Shown here piece after piece: positions 33,155 to 41,847 of a stretch of DNA of 64,000 bases. The first letter of the stretch is position 1. Every line of letters starts with the position of its first letter. Position numbers and translations under genes: made by a program. The notes beneath the pieces were generated by a model. The model saw nothing but the letters and a program-made list of their open reading frames with translations. It did no database searches and was not told the origin of the DNA. Source of the stretch: Microbacterium proteolyticum. Lineage in GTDB: Bacteria; Actinomycetota; Actinomycetes; Actinomycetales; Microbacteriaceae. The stretch is from the NCBI RefSeq assembly GCF_030818075.1, contig NZ_JAUSZZ010000001.1, positions 2,356,001 to 2,420,000 on the forward strand. The letters are read 5' to 3'.

Positions 33155-34203
33155 GAGGCGACGGGGGCGTCGGCGAGCATCTCGTGCACGAGCGGCAGCA
33201 CACGGGTGCCGTACAGCTCGATGCTCGACATGAGGCGATCGTGCGAGATGGACCCGCTGGCGAATTTCAGCTGGAAGCGCGTGTTGCCCAGAGCCTGCAC
33301 GGTCGCGACGATCTTCCGGGCGACGGTCTCCGGCGAGCCGATGTACATCGCGCCGTCGGGCCCGACGTCCTGCTGGAAGCGCAGTCGGTTGTAGGCCGGC
33401 CAGCCGCGCTCGCGACCGATGGTCGTGTTCAGCTCGGCGACACCCTCGTAGGCTTCGTCCCACGCCTGCTGGTCGGTCTCGGCGATGTGCCCGGGCGAGT
33501 GCACCGAGATGGGCAGCTGGTTGCGACCGAGCTCGCGCAGCGACCGGCGGTACAGGTCGGCGTAGGGGCGGAACCGAGCGGACGACCCGCCGATGATCGC
33601 CAGCACGAGGCCGTAGCCGTAGCGTGCGGCGCGGACGACCGACTCGGGAGAGCCGCCGACGCCCACCCACGCGGTAAGCCCCTTCTCGGTCTTGGGGTAC
33701 ACATCGGCATCCTGCAGGCCGGCCCGCGTGCGGCCGGACCAGGTGACCGGCTTCTCATCGAGCAGCATCGAGAACAGCTCGAGCTTCTCCTCGAACAGCT
33801 GCTCGTAATCAGCGAGGTCGTAGCCGAACAGCGGGAACGATTCGATGAACGACCCGCGGCCCAGGATGACTTCGGCGCGGCCGTTCGACACGGCATCCAG
33901 CGTCGCGAAGCGCTCGTACACCCGCACCGGATCGTCGCTCGACAGCACGGTCACCGCGGTACCGAGGTGGATGTTCGACGTGCGCGCGGCGGCGGCCGCC
34001 AGCACGATCTCCGGGCTGGTGACTGCGAAGTCCTTCCGGTGGTGCTCCCCCACGCCGAAGAACGACAGGCCCACCTGGTCGGCGAGCACCGCCTGTTCCA
34101 CGACGTTGCGGATCGTCTGCGCGTCCGACTGCAGCGACCCGTCGGGGCCGCGGGAGATGTCTCCGAAGGTATCGAGACCGAGCTCGACGGGGGTGGCGTC
34201 CAT
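33151..34203 (-). CDS. LLM class flavin-dependent oxidoreductase
   Basis: A 350-residue luciferase-like monooxygenase of the F420/FMN-binding TIM-barrel superfamily. Recognisable parts are FFGVGEHHRKDFAVTSPEIVLAAAAART, DDPVRVYERFATLDAVSNGRAEVILGRGSF, and the C-terminal GSPETVARKIVATVQALG. These enzymes oxidise diverse small molecules with a reduced flavin from a partner reductase; the substrate is not evident. The ATG at 34203 follows AAGGAGAG. Its stop overlaps the start of the MFS gene (GTGA), suggesting that the pair once handled the same compound. Confidence 0.9.
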   Translation of the reverse strand: MDATPVELGLDTFGDISRGPDGSLQSDAQTIRNVVEQAVLADQVGLSFFGVGEHHRKDFAVTSPEIVLAAAAARTSNIHLGTAVTVLSSDDPVRVYERFATLDAVSNGRAEVILGRGSFIESFPLFGYDLADYEQLFEEKLELFSMLLDEKPVTWSGRTRAGLQDADVYPKTEKGLTAWVGVGGSPESVVRAARYGYGLVLAIIGGSSARFRPYADLYRRSLRELGRNQLPISVHSPGHIAETDQQAWDEAYEGVAELNTTIGRERGWPAYNRLRFQQDVGPDGAMYIGSPETVARKIVATVQALGNTRFQLKFASGSISHDRLMSSIELYGTRVLPLVHEMLADAPVAS

Positions 34204-34296
34204 GGACTCTCCTTGCATTCGGATGCATGAACTTTACGCGACTCGCGGGCATTCCCGGAATCGGCGGAGCGCCGCAGCGACGGCGCTCCGGTCGAC

Positions 34297-35973
34297 TCAC
34301 GAAGATGCCACGGCGGTGCGCAGAGTATCAAGCCCGACGCCGCCGATTCCCAGCGCACGCGTGTGGAACTGCTTCATCGAGAAGTCCGCGCCGCGGCGCT
34401 CCTGCTCCTCGTCGCGGATCTGCTCCCAGATGCGCTGACCCACCTTGTACGACGGCGCCTGTCCTGGCCACCCGAGATAGCGGTTCACCTCGAAGCGCAC
34501 GAACTCCTCGCTCATGTTGACGTTCTTCAGCATGAAGGCGAGCGCGTAGTCGTGGTCCCAGACGCCGGTTCCGTCCAGGCGCGGCTTCTGCAGGTGCACG
34601 CCGATGTCGAGCACGACGCGTGCCGCCCGCATGCGCTGGCCGTCGAGCATGCCGAGGCGGTCGGCCGGGTCGTCGAGGTAACCGAGCTGCTGCATCAGAC
34701 GCTCGGCGTACAGAGCCCAGCCCTCCGCGTGTCCGCTCGTACCGGCGAGCAGGCGGCGCCAGGAGTTCAGCTCGGCGCGGTTGTAGACCGCCTGCGCGAT
34801 CTGCAGGTGGTGGCCCGGAACGCCCTCGTGATACACCGTCGTCAGCTCGCGCCAGGTGTCGAAACGGTCGACGCCCTCGGGCACCGACCACCACATGCGT
34901 CCGGGGCGGGAGAAGTCGTCGGTGGGGCCGGTGTAGTAGATGCCGCCCTCCTTGGTCGGGGCGATCATGCACTCGAGCGTGCGGATCGGCTCCGCGATGT
35001 CGAAGTGCGTGCGACCGAGCTCCTCGACCGCACGGTCGCTCGTGCGCTGCATCCACTCCTGCAGGGCCTTGGTTCCGCGGAGCTTGCGCGATTCGTCGCG
35101 CTCGAGGAAAGCGACGGCCTCTTCGACGCTCGCGCCGGGGAGGATCTCGTCGGCGATGGCCTCCTGCTCGGCGACCATGCGCGCCAGCTCCTCGACGCCC
35201 CAGTCGTATGTCTCGTCGAGGTCGATCTCAGCGCCGAGGAAGTGCCGGGAGTGCAGGGCGTAGAGCTCACGTCCGACGGCGTCGGTGTCCCCGGCCGCCG
35301 GCGCCAGTTCGCTCGCGAGGAATCGCGCGAGTCCGTCGTACGCGAGACGCGCGGCGTTGGCGTTGGTGGCGAGGTCGCGAGCGAGGGATGCCGGCAGCTG
35401 GCCCTCGGTGGGGGCGGCGTCCCCGACGAACTCGGCGAAGAATCCGGTGTCGGCGGTGTATCGCGCGATCTGGGAGACGACTTCGGTCACCTGTCGGCGG
35501 GCCGGGACGACGCCCTCGGCGATGCCGAGGCGCAGCGTCGCGATGTACCCCTCGACGGCGCCGGGGAGAGCCTTCAGGCGCTGCGAGATGGTGGCCCAGT
35601 CGTCGACGGATGCCGTGGGCATGAGGTCGAAGGTGGCGCGGATGTCCTGCGCGGGCGAGGCGATGACGTTCAGGTCGCGCAGGTGCGTCTTGGCCTCGTG
35701 CTTCTCGATCATGAGGTCGAGTTCGCGGGCGAGATCCAGCTTCGTGACGGTGTCGATCGGGTCCACCGCGTCGGCCGCCTGAAGAGCGGCCCTGGTCGAC
35801 CGCGCCTCCGTGATCAGAGCGTCTGCGCCGCCGGGGCTGTAGTCACCGAATCGACCGTTGTGCTCGAAGCGGCCGATGTAGGTCGCGAGGGTCGGCTCGT
35901 GCTCTGCCAGGGTGTCCACCCACGCGTCCGCGATCGTGTCGATCGGCGTGGGGGTGCGGTTCGCGTCAGTCAT
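34297..35973 (-). CDS. DUF885 family (metallopeptidase-like) protein
   Basis: A 558-residue soluble protein of the DUF885 family. The conserved zinc-type motif VYHEGVPGHHLQIAQ (His-Glu-x-x-x-x-His-His) and a downstream Glu-rich helix (SGHAEGWALYAERLM) resemble M32/M2-type gluzincins, so peptidase activity is plausible but unproven. The length is usual for the family, and no signal peptide is visible. TAGGCT lies six bases before the ATG at 35973, and GGAGG sits between them, so the start is well supported. Confidence 0.9.
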   Translation of the reverse strand: MTDANRTPTPIDTIADAWVDTLAEHEPTLATYIGRFEHNGRFGDYSPGGADALITEARSTRAALQAADAVDPIDTVTKLDLARELDLMIEKHEAKTHLRDLNVIASPAQDIRATFDLMPTASVDDWATISQRLKALPGAVEGYIATLRLGIAEGVVPARRQVTEVVSQIARYTADTGFFAEFVGDAAPTEGQLPASLARDLATNANAARLAYDGLARFLASELAPAAGDTDAVGRELYALHSRHFLGAEIDLDETYDWGVEELARMVAEQEAIADEILPGASVEEAVAFLERDESRKLRGTKALQEWMQRTSDRAVEELGRTHFDIAEPIRTLECMIAPTKEGGIYYTGPTDDFSRPGRMWWSVPEGVDRFDTWRELTTVYHEGVPGHHLQIAQAVYNRAELNSWRRLLAGTSGHAEGWALYAERLMQQLGYLDDPADRLGMLDGQRMRAARVVLDIGVHLQKPRLDGTGVWDHDYALAFMLKNVNMSEEFVRFEVNRYLGWPGQAPSYKVGQRIWEQIRDEEQERRGADFSMKQFHTRALGIGGVGLDTLRTAVASS

Positions 35974-36000
35974 CCTCCGAGCCTAGGGAAGGCGAGCCCG

Positions 36001-36036
36001 GCACGCACGTCGGTGCCGGCACGCACGTCCGTGCCG
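36001..36036. repeat. 18-bp tandem duplication downstream of polA
   Basis: Two copies of GCACGCACGTCGGTGCCG, differing at one base, lie head to tail in the 95-bp gap between the DUF885 start and the polA stop. They are near the DUF885 promoter. No function is evident. Confidence 0.7.
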
Positions 36037-36068
36037 GCGGGCACCGGCGAGCGCGCCCGGGCGGGTGC

Positions 36069-38705
36069 TCAGTGCCCGGCCTCGTCCCAATCGCCGCCAC
36101 GACCGATCTGCACGTCGAGCGGGACCGTCAGCTTCGCCGCATCGGCCATACGCGCGCGGACGATCGGCTCCACGGCATCCCACTCCCCCGGCGCGATCTC
36201 GACCACGAGTTCGTCGTGGATCTGCAGCAGCACCCGGGAACGCAGCCCTGTGGATGCCAGCTCGTCGCGGATCCGGAAGAGCGCGACCTTCATGATGTCG
36301 GCCGCGCTGCCCTGGATGGGGGCGTTCAGCGCTGCGCGCTCGGCGTTCTCGCGCAGCACGCGGTTCATGCTCGTGAGGTCGGGGAACGGGCGGCGGCGTC
36401 CGAAGATCGTCTCGGTGTAGCCGTCCTGCCGGGCCTGTTCGACCGATCCGCGCAGATAGTCGCGCACGGCGCCGAAGCGCGCGAAGTACTCGAGCATGAG
36501 CTTCTTGGCCTCGGACTGCTCGATCCGCAGCTGCTTCGACAGGCCGAACGCCGACAGACCGTAGACGAGGCCGTACGACATGGCCTTGACCTTGGTGCGC
36601 ATCGCGGGCGTGACATCGGCGGGCTCGACGCCGAAGACGCGCGCGCCGACGAAGCGGTGAAGGTCTTCTCCGGAGTTGAAGGCCTCGATGAGCCCGGGAT
36701 CGCCGGACAGGTGCGCCATGATGCGCATCTCGATCTGCGAGTAGTCGGCGGTCAGCAGCGTCTCGTAGCCCTCCCCCACCTCGAACGCGGCGCGGATGCG
36801 ACGGCTCTCCTCGGTGCGGATGGGGATGTTCTGCAGGTTGGGGTCGGTGCTCGACAGACGCCCCGTCTGGCTGCCGGTCTGCACGTAGGTGGTGTGGATC
36901 CGCCCATCGGCGCCCGTCGCCGCGTCGAGGGCATCGATGATCTGCTTCAGCTTCGTCGCCTCGCGGTGGCGCAGCAGCAGGTCGAGGAACGGGTGGTCCG
37001 CACTCTCCTGCAGATCGGCGAGCGCCGCGGCGTCCGTCGTGTACCCGCTCTTCGTCTTGCGGGTCTTGGGCAGCTGCAGCTCGTCGAAGAGCACTTCTTG
37101 CAGCTGTTTGGGTGAGCCGAGGTTCACCTCGTGCCCGATCGCGGCGTAGGCGTCGCGCGCGAGTGCATCGGCGCGCGCGCCCAGCTCCGCCGAGAAGCCC
37201 GCGAGCTTCTCGTGCGACACGGCGACGCCCGCGAGCTCCATGTCGGCTAGCGCAGTGAGCGTCGGCATCTCGATGTCGTCGAGCACTTCGGCGACCCGCT
37301 CGGGCATCTCGGCGCGCTGCGCCTCGGCGACGCGTCGGGTGAACCACGACAGCTGACCGGGGGTGGCGCCCTCGGTCTCGGGAACGAGCTGCGTGGGGTC
37401 GGCGACCGGGAGCTTCTCGTCGAGGGTGCGCTCGACGAGATCGGCGAGGGTCTTGTCCGGGAAGCTGGGCCGCACGAGCCACCCCGCCAGGATGACGTCG
37501 AAGTCCACACCGCCGACCGAGACGCCCTCGCGGGCGAGTGCCTTGACCTGGGGCTTGGCATCGGCGAACACCTTGGGCGCATCGGATGCCAGCCATCCCG
37601 CCAGGGCGTCGCGCACCGCGGGGGTCCACTCGGCCTCGACGGCGGCGTCGGTCGAGGCGAGTCCGATCGCGGTCGGCGTGGCGCCGGCGAGGCTCACCGT
37701 CACCCCCACCGGTCCGGTGGCACCGGCTGCCCACGATGCCAGCGCCTCGGCGCCGAGATGTGCCGGGGTGGGGGCGGTCGCCGTGGGACGGACCTCTTCG
37801 ACGACGCCGCCCTCACCGCCGAGCGCATCGAACACGCGCGGAAGCAGGGTGCGGAACTCCAGGCGAGCGAAGATGTCGCGCACGGCCTGTGCGTCGAGGG
37901 GCTTCATCTCCAGATCGCCCGGGCCGACGGGGAGCTCGACATCGCGAAGCAGGCGGTTCAGCGACCGGTTGCGCTTGACCCCGTCGAGGTGCTCGCGCAG
38001 GTTGTTGCCGACGACGCCGGTGATCTTGTCGGCGTTCTCGAGCAGCGCCTCGAGCGAGCCCCACTGCGTCAGCCACTTGACGGCCGTCTTCTCGCCGACC
38101 TTGGGAACGCCGGGCAGGTTGTCACTCGTCTCGCCGACGAGGGCGGCGATCTCGGGGTACTGCGCGGGCGGAAGGCCGTACTTCTCGATCACGGCATCGG
38201 TGTCGTAGCGCTTCAGCTGCGAGACGCCCTGCACGTTGGGGTACAGCAGCGTGACGTCGTCGGTGACCAGCTGAATGGTGTCACGGTCGCCCGAGCAGAC
38301 GAGCACGGTGTAGCCCTGCTCCTCCCCCTGGGTGGCGAGGGTGGCGAGGATGTCGTCGGCCTCGACCTCTTCTTTCGTGAGCACCGGCACGCCCATCGCG
38401 CGCAGGCAGTCCTGCAGCAGCGGGATCTGCCCCTTGAACTCGGCGGGCGATTCGCTGCGGTTCGCCTTGTACTCGGCGTACTCCCGGGTGCGGAACGACT
38501 GCCGCGACGTGTCGAACGCGACCGCCACGTGCGTCGGCTTCTCGGCCTTGACCAGGTTCACGAACATCGACAGGAACCCGTAGATACCGTTGGTGTGCTG
38601 CCCGTCCTTCGTCGAGAAGTTGTCGACCGGCAGGGCGTAGAACGCCCGATAGGCCAACGAATGGCCGTCGACGACGAGGAGAGTAGGCTTTTCGGCATCC
38701 GTCAC
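36069..38705 (-). CDS. polA: DNA polymerase I
   Basis: An 878-residue family A DNA polymerase for Okazaki-fragment processing and repair synthesis. The N-terminal ~300 residues are the 5'-3' exonuclease (VVDGHSLAYRAFYALP, VEADDILATLA, SGDRDTIQLV). The central 3'-5' exonuclease domain lacks the usual acidic residues and is probably inactive, as in other actinobacteria. The polymerase domain has DPNLQNIPIRTEE, LLTADYSQIEMRIMAH near residue 655 and, near the end, QIHDELVVE. The GTG at 38705 lies six bases after TACGCT. Its upstream region is shared with the divergent thioesterase gene. Confidence 0.96.
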   Translation of the reverse strand: MTDAEKPTLLVVDGHSLAYRAFYALPVDNFSTKDGQHTNGIYGFLSMFVNLVKAEKPTHVAVAFDTSRQSFRTREYAEYKANRSESPAEFKGQIPLLQDCLRAMGVPVLTKEEVEADDILATLATQGEEQGYTVLVCSGDRDTIQLVTDDVTLLYPNVQGVSQLKRYDTDAVIEKYGLPPAQYPEIAALVGETSDNLPGVPKVGEKTAVKWLTQWGSLEALLENADKITGVVGNNLREHLDGVKRNRSLNRLLRDVELPVGPGDLEMKPLDAQAVRDIFARLEFRTLLPRVFDALGGEGGVVEEVRPTATAPTPAHLGAEALASWAAGATGPVGVTVSLAGATPTAIGLASTDAAVEAEWTPAVRDALAGWLASDAPKVFADAKPQVKALAREGVSVGGVDFDVILAGWLVRPSFPDKTLADLVERTLDEKLPVADPTQLVPETEGATPGQLSWFTRRVAEAQRAEMPERVAEVLDDIEMPTLTALADMELAGVAVSHEKLAGFSAELGARADALARDAYAAIGHEVNLGSPKQLQEVLFDELQLPKTRKTKSGYTTDAAALADLQESADHPFLDLLLRHREATKLKQIIDALDAATGADGRIHTTYVQTGSQTGRLSSTDPNLQNIPIRTEESRRIRAAFEVGEGYETLLTADYSQIEMRIMAHLSGDPGLIEAFNSGEDLHRFVGARVFGVEPADVTPAMRTKVKAMSYGLVYGLSAFGLSKQLRIEQSEAKKLMLEYFARFGAVRDYLRGSVEQARQDGYTETIFGRRRPFPDLTSMNRVLRENAERAALNAPIQGSAADIMKVALFRIRDELASTGLRSRVLLQIHDELVVEIAPGEWDAVEPIVRARMADAAKLTVPLDVQIGRGGDWDEAGH

Positions 38706-38776
38706 CCCTCCAGCGTAACGAGAACCACGGACACTCCCCCGGCCGGCTCCACGACGGCGACCCGACGAAGGCGACG

Positions 38777-39208
38777 ATGACCTCCACGACCGACGACACC
38801 ACCTCCGGACTCGACTGGGCGAAGCAGCGCGGAATGGGCGCCCTCGCCGAGAAGATGGGCATCGAGTGGGTGGAGTTCACCGTCGAGCGCTGCGTCGCGA
38901 CGATGCCGGTCGAGGGCAACACGCAGCCGGTGGGTCTCCTCCACGGCGGCGCCTACGTCGTGCTCGGCGAGTCGCTCGGCTCGATGGCCGCGAACCTGCA
39001 TGCCGGGCCCGGCCGCTTGGCCGTCGGCATCGACATCAACGCCACGCACACACGTTCGGCCACGTCCGGCCTCGTCACCGGTGTCTGCACGCCGATCCAC
39101 CTCGGCCGCTCGCTCACGGTGCACGAGATCGCCGTCACCGATGAGCAGGGGCGCCGCTGCTCCACGGTGCGCATCACCAACATGATCAAGGACGCACCCG
39201 CACGCTGA
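38777..39208 (+). CDS. PaaI family hotdog-fold thioesterase
   Basis: A 143-residue single-domain hotdog protein. The active-site segment TQPVGLLHGGAYVVLGESLGSMAAN contains the HGG turn and the catalytic Glu of the PaaI/4-hydroxybenzoyl-CoA type. GIDINATHTRSATSGLVTGVCTPIHLGRS is the conserved second half. It would hydrolyse an acyl-CoA. The ATG at 38777 follows GAAGG. It is divergent from polA; no phenylacetate or menaquinone genes lie nearby, so the substrate is open. Confidence 0.92.
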   Translation: MTSTTDDTTSGLDWAKQRGMGALAEKMGIEWVEFTVERCVATMPVEGNTQPVGLLHGGAYVVLGESLGSMAANLHAGPGRLAVGIDINATHTRSATSGLVTGVCTPIHLGRSLTVHEIAVTDEQGRRCSTVRITNMIKDAPAR

Positions 39209-39395
39209 ACGCACTCGGGTGACCGATGGCGTCGGCGGGTTCGGCCCACCTCGGCGCGAAGGCACCGTGGCCCGGGCAGGCTCCGGGTGAGCGGGCTTCG
39301 GGCTCAGCCACCGCGGTGCTCGGCTCGCGGCGTCGGCGGGATCAGGCCGGCCGGGTGCGAGCTCGTCGGGCCAGGGCAGGCTCCGGGTTCGGGAT

Positions 39396-39445
39396 CTTCG
39401 ACGGGCTCAGCCCCCTCTCGTCGGAGGCCCCTGAGCCTGTCGAAG
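39396..39445. repeat. REP-like inverted repeat (CTTCGAC...CTGAGCC)
   Basis: CTTCGACGGGCTCAG (39396-39410) and CTGAGCCTGTCGAAG (39431-39445) are complementary at 14 of 15 positions around 20 bases. CTTCGACAGGCTCAG-type words are a common dispersed palindromic repeat in bacterial genomes. It lies in the 304-bp gap 39209-39512 between the convergent thioesterase and response-regulator genes. The rest of that gap has repeated GGGCAGGCTCCGGGT blocks (near 39275 and 39375) and no gene. Confidence 0.8.
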
Positions 39446-39468
39446 GGTCCGGTCCCCGCCCGAAACGA

Positions 39469-39500
39469 AGAAGGGATGCCACCGAAGCGGCATCCCTTCT
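39469..39500 (-). terminator. hairpin terminator of the ANTAR regulator gene
   Basis: Perfect 12-base arms AGAAGGGATGCC and GGCATCCCTTCT enclose an eight-base loop, 13 bases past the stop codon of the minus-strand regulator gene. The thioesterase gene converges from the other side. The stem again includes GGATGCC/GGCATCC. Confidence 0.8.
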
Positions 39501-39512
39501 CGGAAGCTGTCG

Positions 39513-40133
39513 TCAGGCCTTCTTGGGCGCCAGCTGCTCGATGATCGCCTTCGCGACGTCCTGCATGGTCAGGCGGCGGTCCATCGACGCCTTCTGGATC
39601 CAGCGGAACGCCTCGGGCTCGGACAGGCCCATCTTCTCGTTCAGCAGGCCCTTGGCGCGGTCGACGAGCTTGCGCGTCTCGAAACGCTCGACCATGTCGG
39701 CGACCTCGGCCTCGAGCGTGATGATCTGCTCGTAGCGCGCCAGGGCGATCTCGATCGCCGGCAGCAGGTCGTTCGGCGTGAAGGGCTTCACGACATAGGC
39801 CAGGGCACCGGCCTCGCTCGCGCGCTCGACGAGCTCCTTCTGGCTGAAGGCCGTCAGCAGCACGACGGGGGCGATGTGGTTCTTGCTGAGCTTCTCGGCG
39901 GCGCTGATGCCGTCCAGCTGCGGCATCTTGACGTCCATGATGACGAGGTCGGGCCGCAGCTCGGTGGCCAACTGCACGGCGGTCTCGCCGTCGCCGGCCT
40001 CGCCCACGACGTCGAACCCGTTGTCGCGGAGGATCTCGACGATGTCGAGGCGGATGAGCGACTCGTCCTCCGCGACGACGACGCGGCGGGGAGCCGCGGG
40101 GGCGCTGGCGGGAGCGGCTTCTTGATCAGTCAC
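39513..40133 (-). CDS. ANTAR-domain response regulator (RNA-binding antiterminator)
   Basis: A 206-residue two-domain protein. Residues ~15-130 are a receiver domain with the phospho-acceptor Asp in LVIMDVKMPQLDG, the acidic pair in VVVAEDES and the Lys in VVKPFTPND. A coiled linker and a C-terminal ANTAR domain (RKLVDRAKGLLNEKMGLSEPEAFRWIQKASM) follow. ANTAR proteins bind paired hexaloop RNA hairpins and prevent termination. The orthologue is a conserved, essential-like regulator in mycobacteria (Rv1626 type). The GTG at 40133 lies six bases after TAGGAT. No cognate kinase is adjacent. Confidence 0.93.
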   Translation of the reverse strand: MTDQEAAPASAPAAPRRVVVAEDESLIRLDIVEILRDNGFDVVGEAGDGETAVQLATELRPDLVIMDVKMPQLDGISAAEKLSKNHIAPVVLLTAFSQKELVERASEAGALAYVVKPFTPNDLLPAIEIALARYEQIITLEAEVADMVERFETRKLVDRAKGLLNEKMGLSEPEAFRWIQKASMDRRLTMQDVAKAIIEQLAPKKA

Positions 40134-40191
40134 GGAACCATCCTACGTCTGGGGGGCTCGAAGCCCTGGATCGCACGGGGCGCTTTACGGG

Positions 40192-40272
40192 TACCGGTGG
40201 TGGGACTCGAACCCACACGTCTTTCGACAGAGCATTTTGAGTGCCCCGCGTCTGCCATTCCGCCACACCGGC
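40192..40272 (-). tRNA. tRNA-Leu (anticodon CAA)
   Basis: An 81-base class II tRNA. GCCGGTG pairs with CACCGGT (one G-U at the end), followed by discriminator A. The anticodon stem GGGCA/TGCTC encloses CTCAAAA, so the anticodon is CAA, decoding UUG. The variable arm TGTCGAAAGAC and T arm GTGGGTTCGAGTCCCAC are clear. It lies between the ANTAR regulator and pyk genes, all on the minus strand. Confidence 0.95.
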
Positions 40273-40310
40273 CGGTGTTCGCGTTCCCAATCTACCGGGC
40301 GGGAACGCAG

Positions 40311-40337
40311 ACGCGCGCCGGGCGAACCGGCGCGCGT
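40311..40337 (-). terminator. hairpin terminator after pyk
   Basis: Perfect 11-base arms ACGCGCGCCGG and CCGGCGCGCGT around a five-base loop, nine bases past the pyk stop on the minus strand. It would end the gltBD-pyk region before tRNA-Leu(CAA). A second short hairpin (GCGTTCCC/GGGAACGC, 40281-40308) lies between it and the tRNA. Confidence 0.75.
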
Positions 40338-40346
40338 CGTCAGGGG

Positions 40347-41792
40347 TCAGACCGACTGATAGCCGGGGGCCGCCCCCTGCACCGCGTCGCCCACGCGGTG
40401 AACGCGCAGGTCGTTGGTGGACCCGGCGATCCCGGGAGGGGACCCGGAGATGACAACGACCTTGTCGCCGACCTTGGCCAGGTCGTTGGCGAGCAGGTAG
40501 TCGTCGACCTGCAGGAACATCTTGTCGGTGTGGGTCACGTGCTCCACGAGCGTCGAGCGCACGCCCCACGTCAGCGCCAGGCGACGGCGGATGCCGGGCT
40601 CGGGCGTGAAGGCGATCATGGGGATCGTCGAACGCAGGCGCGACATGCGGCGCGCCGAGTCGCCGGACTCGGTGAAGACGCACAGGTACTTCGCCTCGAC
40701 GAAGTCGGCGACCTCGACGGCGGCGAGGGTGATCGCCCCACCCTGCGTGCGCGGCTTGTTCGTCAGGGGCGCGATGCGCTCCAGACCGTGCTCCTCGGTC
40801 GACTCCACGATGCGGGCCATGGTCTCGACGACGACGACCGGGAAGTCTCCGACGCTCGTCTCGCCCGAGAGCATGACCGCGTCCGCGCCGTCGAGGACGG
40901 CGTTGGCGACGTCGGAGGTCTCGGCGCGCGTGGGCACCGGGTTGCTGATCATCGACTCGAGCATCTGCGTCGCGACGATGACGGGCTTGGCCATGCGGCG
41001 CGACAGCTCGACGGCCCGCTTCTGCACGATCGGCACGGCCTCCAGGGGCAGCTCCACGCCGAGGTCGCCACGGGCCACCATGATGCCGTCGAAGGCGTCG
41101 ATGATCTCCTCGAGGTTGTCGACAGCCTGCGGCTTCTCGATCTTGGCGATGACGGGGATGTAGCGCCCCTCCTCGGCCATGATCTCGTGGACCCGCACGA
41201 TGTCGGACGCATCGCGGACGAACGACAGGGCGATCAGGTCGGCCCCGGCCTTCAGGCCCCAGCGCAGATCGGCCTCGTCCTTCTCGCTCAGCGCGGGGAC
41301 GTTGACGGCCACGCCCGGGAGGTTGATGCCCTTGTTGTTCGACACGGGGCCGCCGACGACGACCTCGGTCGTCACGACGGTGCCGTCGGTCTCGACGACG
41401 CGGACGCGGACCTTGCCGTCGTCGATGAGGAGGAAGTCGCCGGGGCGGACGTCCTGGGGCAGACCCTTGAAGGTCGTGCCGACGATCTCCTTGGTTCCGA
41501 GGATGTCCTCGGTGGTGATCTTGAAGATGTCACCGGGCAGCAGGTCGTGGGGGCCGTTCTCGAACTTGCCGAGGCGGATCTTCGGGCCCTGCAGGTCGAC
41601 GAGGGCGGCGACCGGACGCCCCGCGTCCTCGGCCGCCTTGCGCACGTTGGCGAAGTTGGCATCGTGCACGGAGTAGTCTCCGTGGCTCAGGTTGAGGCGG
41701 GCGACGTCCACCCCGGCGTCGATGATGGCGCGAACCATCTCATACGACGACGTGGCGGGCCCGAGTGTTGCGACGATCTTGGCGCGTCTCAT
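40347..41792 (-). CDS. pyk: pyruvate kinase
   Basis: A 481-residue glycolytic enzyme converting phosphoenolpyruvate and ADP to pyruvate and ATP. It opens RRAKIVATLGPATSSYEMVR, with the DVARLNLSHGDY substrate loop. The active-site Lys is in IPVIAKIEKPQA and the metal-binding region in GIMVARGDLGVELP. The C-terminal allosteric domain is complete. The ATG at 41792 has GGAG 11 bases upstream. It follows gltD by 55 bases on the same strand and may have its own promoter there. Confidence 0.97.
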   Translation of the reverse strand: MRRAKIVATLGPATSSYEMVRAIIDAGVDVARLNLSHGDYSVHDANFANVRKAAEDAGRPVAALVDLQGPKIRLGKFENGPHDLLPGDIFKITTEDILGTKEIVGTTFKGLPQDVRPGDFLLIDDGKVRVRVVETDGTVVTTEVVVGGPVSNNKGINLPGVAVNVPALSEKDEADLRWGLKAGADLIALSFVRDASDIVRVHEIMAEEGRYIPVIAKIEKPQAVDNLEEIIDAFDGIMVARGDLGVELPLEAVPIVQKRAVELSRRMAKPVIVATQMLESMISNPVPTRAETSDVANAVLDGADAVMLSGETSVGDFPVVVVETMARIVESTEEHGLERIAPLTNKPRTQGGAITLAAVEVADFVEAKYLCVFTESGDSARRMSRLRSTIPMIAFTPEPGIRRRLALTWGVRSTLVEHVTHTDKMFLQVDDYLLANDLAKVGDKVVVISGSPPGIAGSTNDLRVHRVGDAVQGAAPGYQSV

Positions 41793-41847
41793 CCGTTTTC
41801 AAGCTCCGTGAGGATTTTCGGGAAGTGGCCGATCGGCCCTTGCCAGC

